Shown here one piece after another: positions 5,234 through 5,671 of a stretch of DNA of 5,671 nucleotides. A program made the position numbers and the translations under genes. The notes below the pieces were generated by a model, which saw only the letters and a program-made list of their open reading frames with translations, was not told where the DNA came from and ran no database searches. How positions within the stretch are numbered: the stretch's first letter is position 1; every line of letters starts with the position of its first letter. Source of the stretch: Hungatella sp. UBA3147 (GTDB lineage Bacteria; Bacillota; Clostridia; Lachnospirales; Lachnospiraceae); the NCBI GenBank assembly GCA_002365025.1, contig DEYX01000176.1:17826-23496 (forward strand), written 5' to 3'.

Positions 5234-5671
5234 ATGATGAAAAAGATTTGTCCAATTTGTGATCTTTCGGTTAATGAGGCAAACTATTGCCCGAGGTGCA
5301 GGAAGTTAATCCGACAGCCCCTTTTGTGGAATTCGGAGTATTATTTGAATGAGAGGCGCCCGGGTAATAACAGCCATGATGTTCATAAGCCAGATGGAGC
5401 CATAAAGCCGCAGAAAAGGAATGTACAGGGAGCGGCAGGACGGAAAAGTACGATTGAAAGGCCGGTAAACCCCAGGCAAAACGTGGGAAGACCTTCCCCT
5501 AAGCCTGCCGGCAGCCATAACCCGTCACAGCCTTCCCGGCCAGGACAGGAAAAAGGAAGGAAGAATTCCACTGTGCCTGTGGTGATATCAGTTGCTCTGT
5601 TTGTTCTTATCAATGTTCTTCCGAGGATCATTGGAACGGTAAACCGGGCCATAACGGACGAAAAGATCAGT
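5234..5671 (+). CDS. Zinc-ribbon membrane protein, 5' part only, function unknown
   Basis: The frame is open from the ATG at 5234 to the window edge (146 codons, no stop), so the C-terminus is missing. The N-terminus holds a zinc-ribbon pair, CPIC at residues 6-9 and CPRC at 19-22 (CxxC-N9-CxxC). A long low-complexity linker follows, about residues 40-112, rich in Pro, Arg, Lys, Asn and Gln. A single membrane segment lies at about 114-134 (VPVVISVALFVLINVLP). The layout of an N-terminal zinc ribbon, a disordered basic linker and one membrane helix suggests a bitopic protein with the metal site in the cytoplasm and the unseen remainder outside; topology is inference. The ribosome site AAAGGAGGG (5217-5225) overlaps the end of the preceding gene, indicating an operon. 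A second ATG at 5237 is possible but less well spaced. No family name can be given. Confidence 0.85.
   Translation, partial: MMKKICPICDLSVNEANYCPRCRKLIRQPLLWNSEYYLNERRPGNNSHDVHKPDGAIKPQKRNVQGAAGRKSTIERPVNPRQNVGRPSPKPAGSHNPSQPSRPGQEKGRKNSTVPVVISVALFVLINVLPRIIGTVNRAITDEKIS

Overview
The window is a stretch of the division and cell wall (dcw) gene cluster of a Gram-positive, low-to-middling GC member of the Clostridia. The best guess from the protein texture is a Lachnospiraceae species of the Clostridium saccharolyticum/Lacrimispora kind; this is recognition by eye and no database was searched. Supporting signs are strong AGGAGG-type ribosome binding sites before almost every gene, two TTG starts, a DivIB/FtsQ-type division protein coupled to murA, and an FtsZ ending in the Firmicute-like IPDFLRNKR tail. 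All genes read on the + strand.

Layout: positions 1-137 are a leader with a strong 12-bp hairpin and a smaller one, bracketed by TATAGG repeats. Then come ftsW (SEDS glycosyltransferase, 138-1289), murA (UDP-GlcNAc enolpyruvyl transferase, TTG start, 1358-2608) and ftsQ/divIB (2605-3336, overlapping murA by ATGA). An AT-rich 121-bp spacer follows, carrying a good sigma-A promoter (TTGATA-N17-TATTAT), and then ftsZ (TTG start, 3458-4798). A clear intrinsic terminator (4819-4849) closes the division block. After it come two tightly spaced genes of unknown function: a 108-residue acidic protein with a helix-turn-helix-like C-terminal half (4892-5218), and the first 146 codons of a zinc-ribbon, basic-linker, single-membrane-segment protein (5234 to the window edge).

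Working together: MurA makes the first committed peptidoglycan precursor, FtsW polymerises lipid II at the septum, FtsQ/DivIB links the membrane divisome, and FtsZ forms the cytoplasmic ring. The separate promoter and terminator suggest that ftsZ can be expressed apart from the upstream wall genes.

Most of the window is ordinary core biology. The parts most worth a second look are the hairpin-bearing leader of ftsW, the Asn/Tyr-rich pentapeptide linker of FtsZ, and the uncharacterised two-gene unit behind ftsZ. No mobile element, CRISPR array, tRNA or rRNA was seen.
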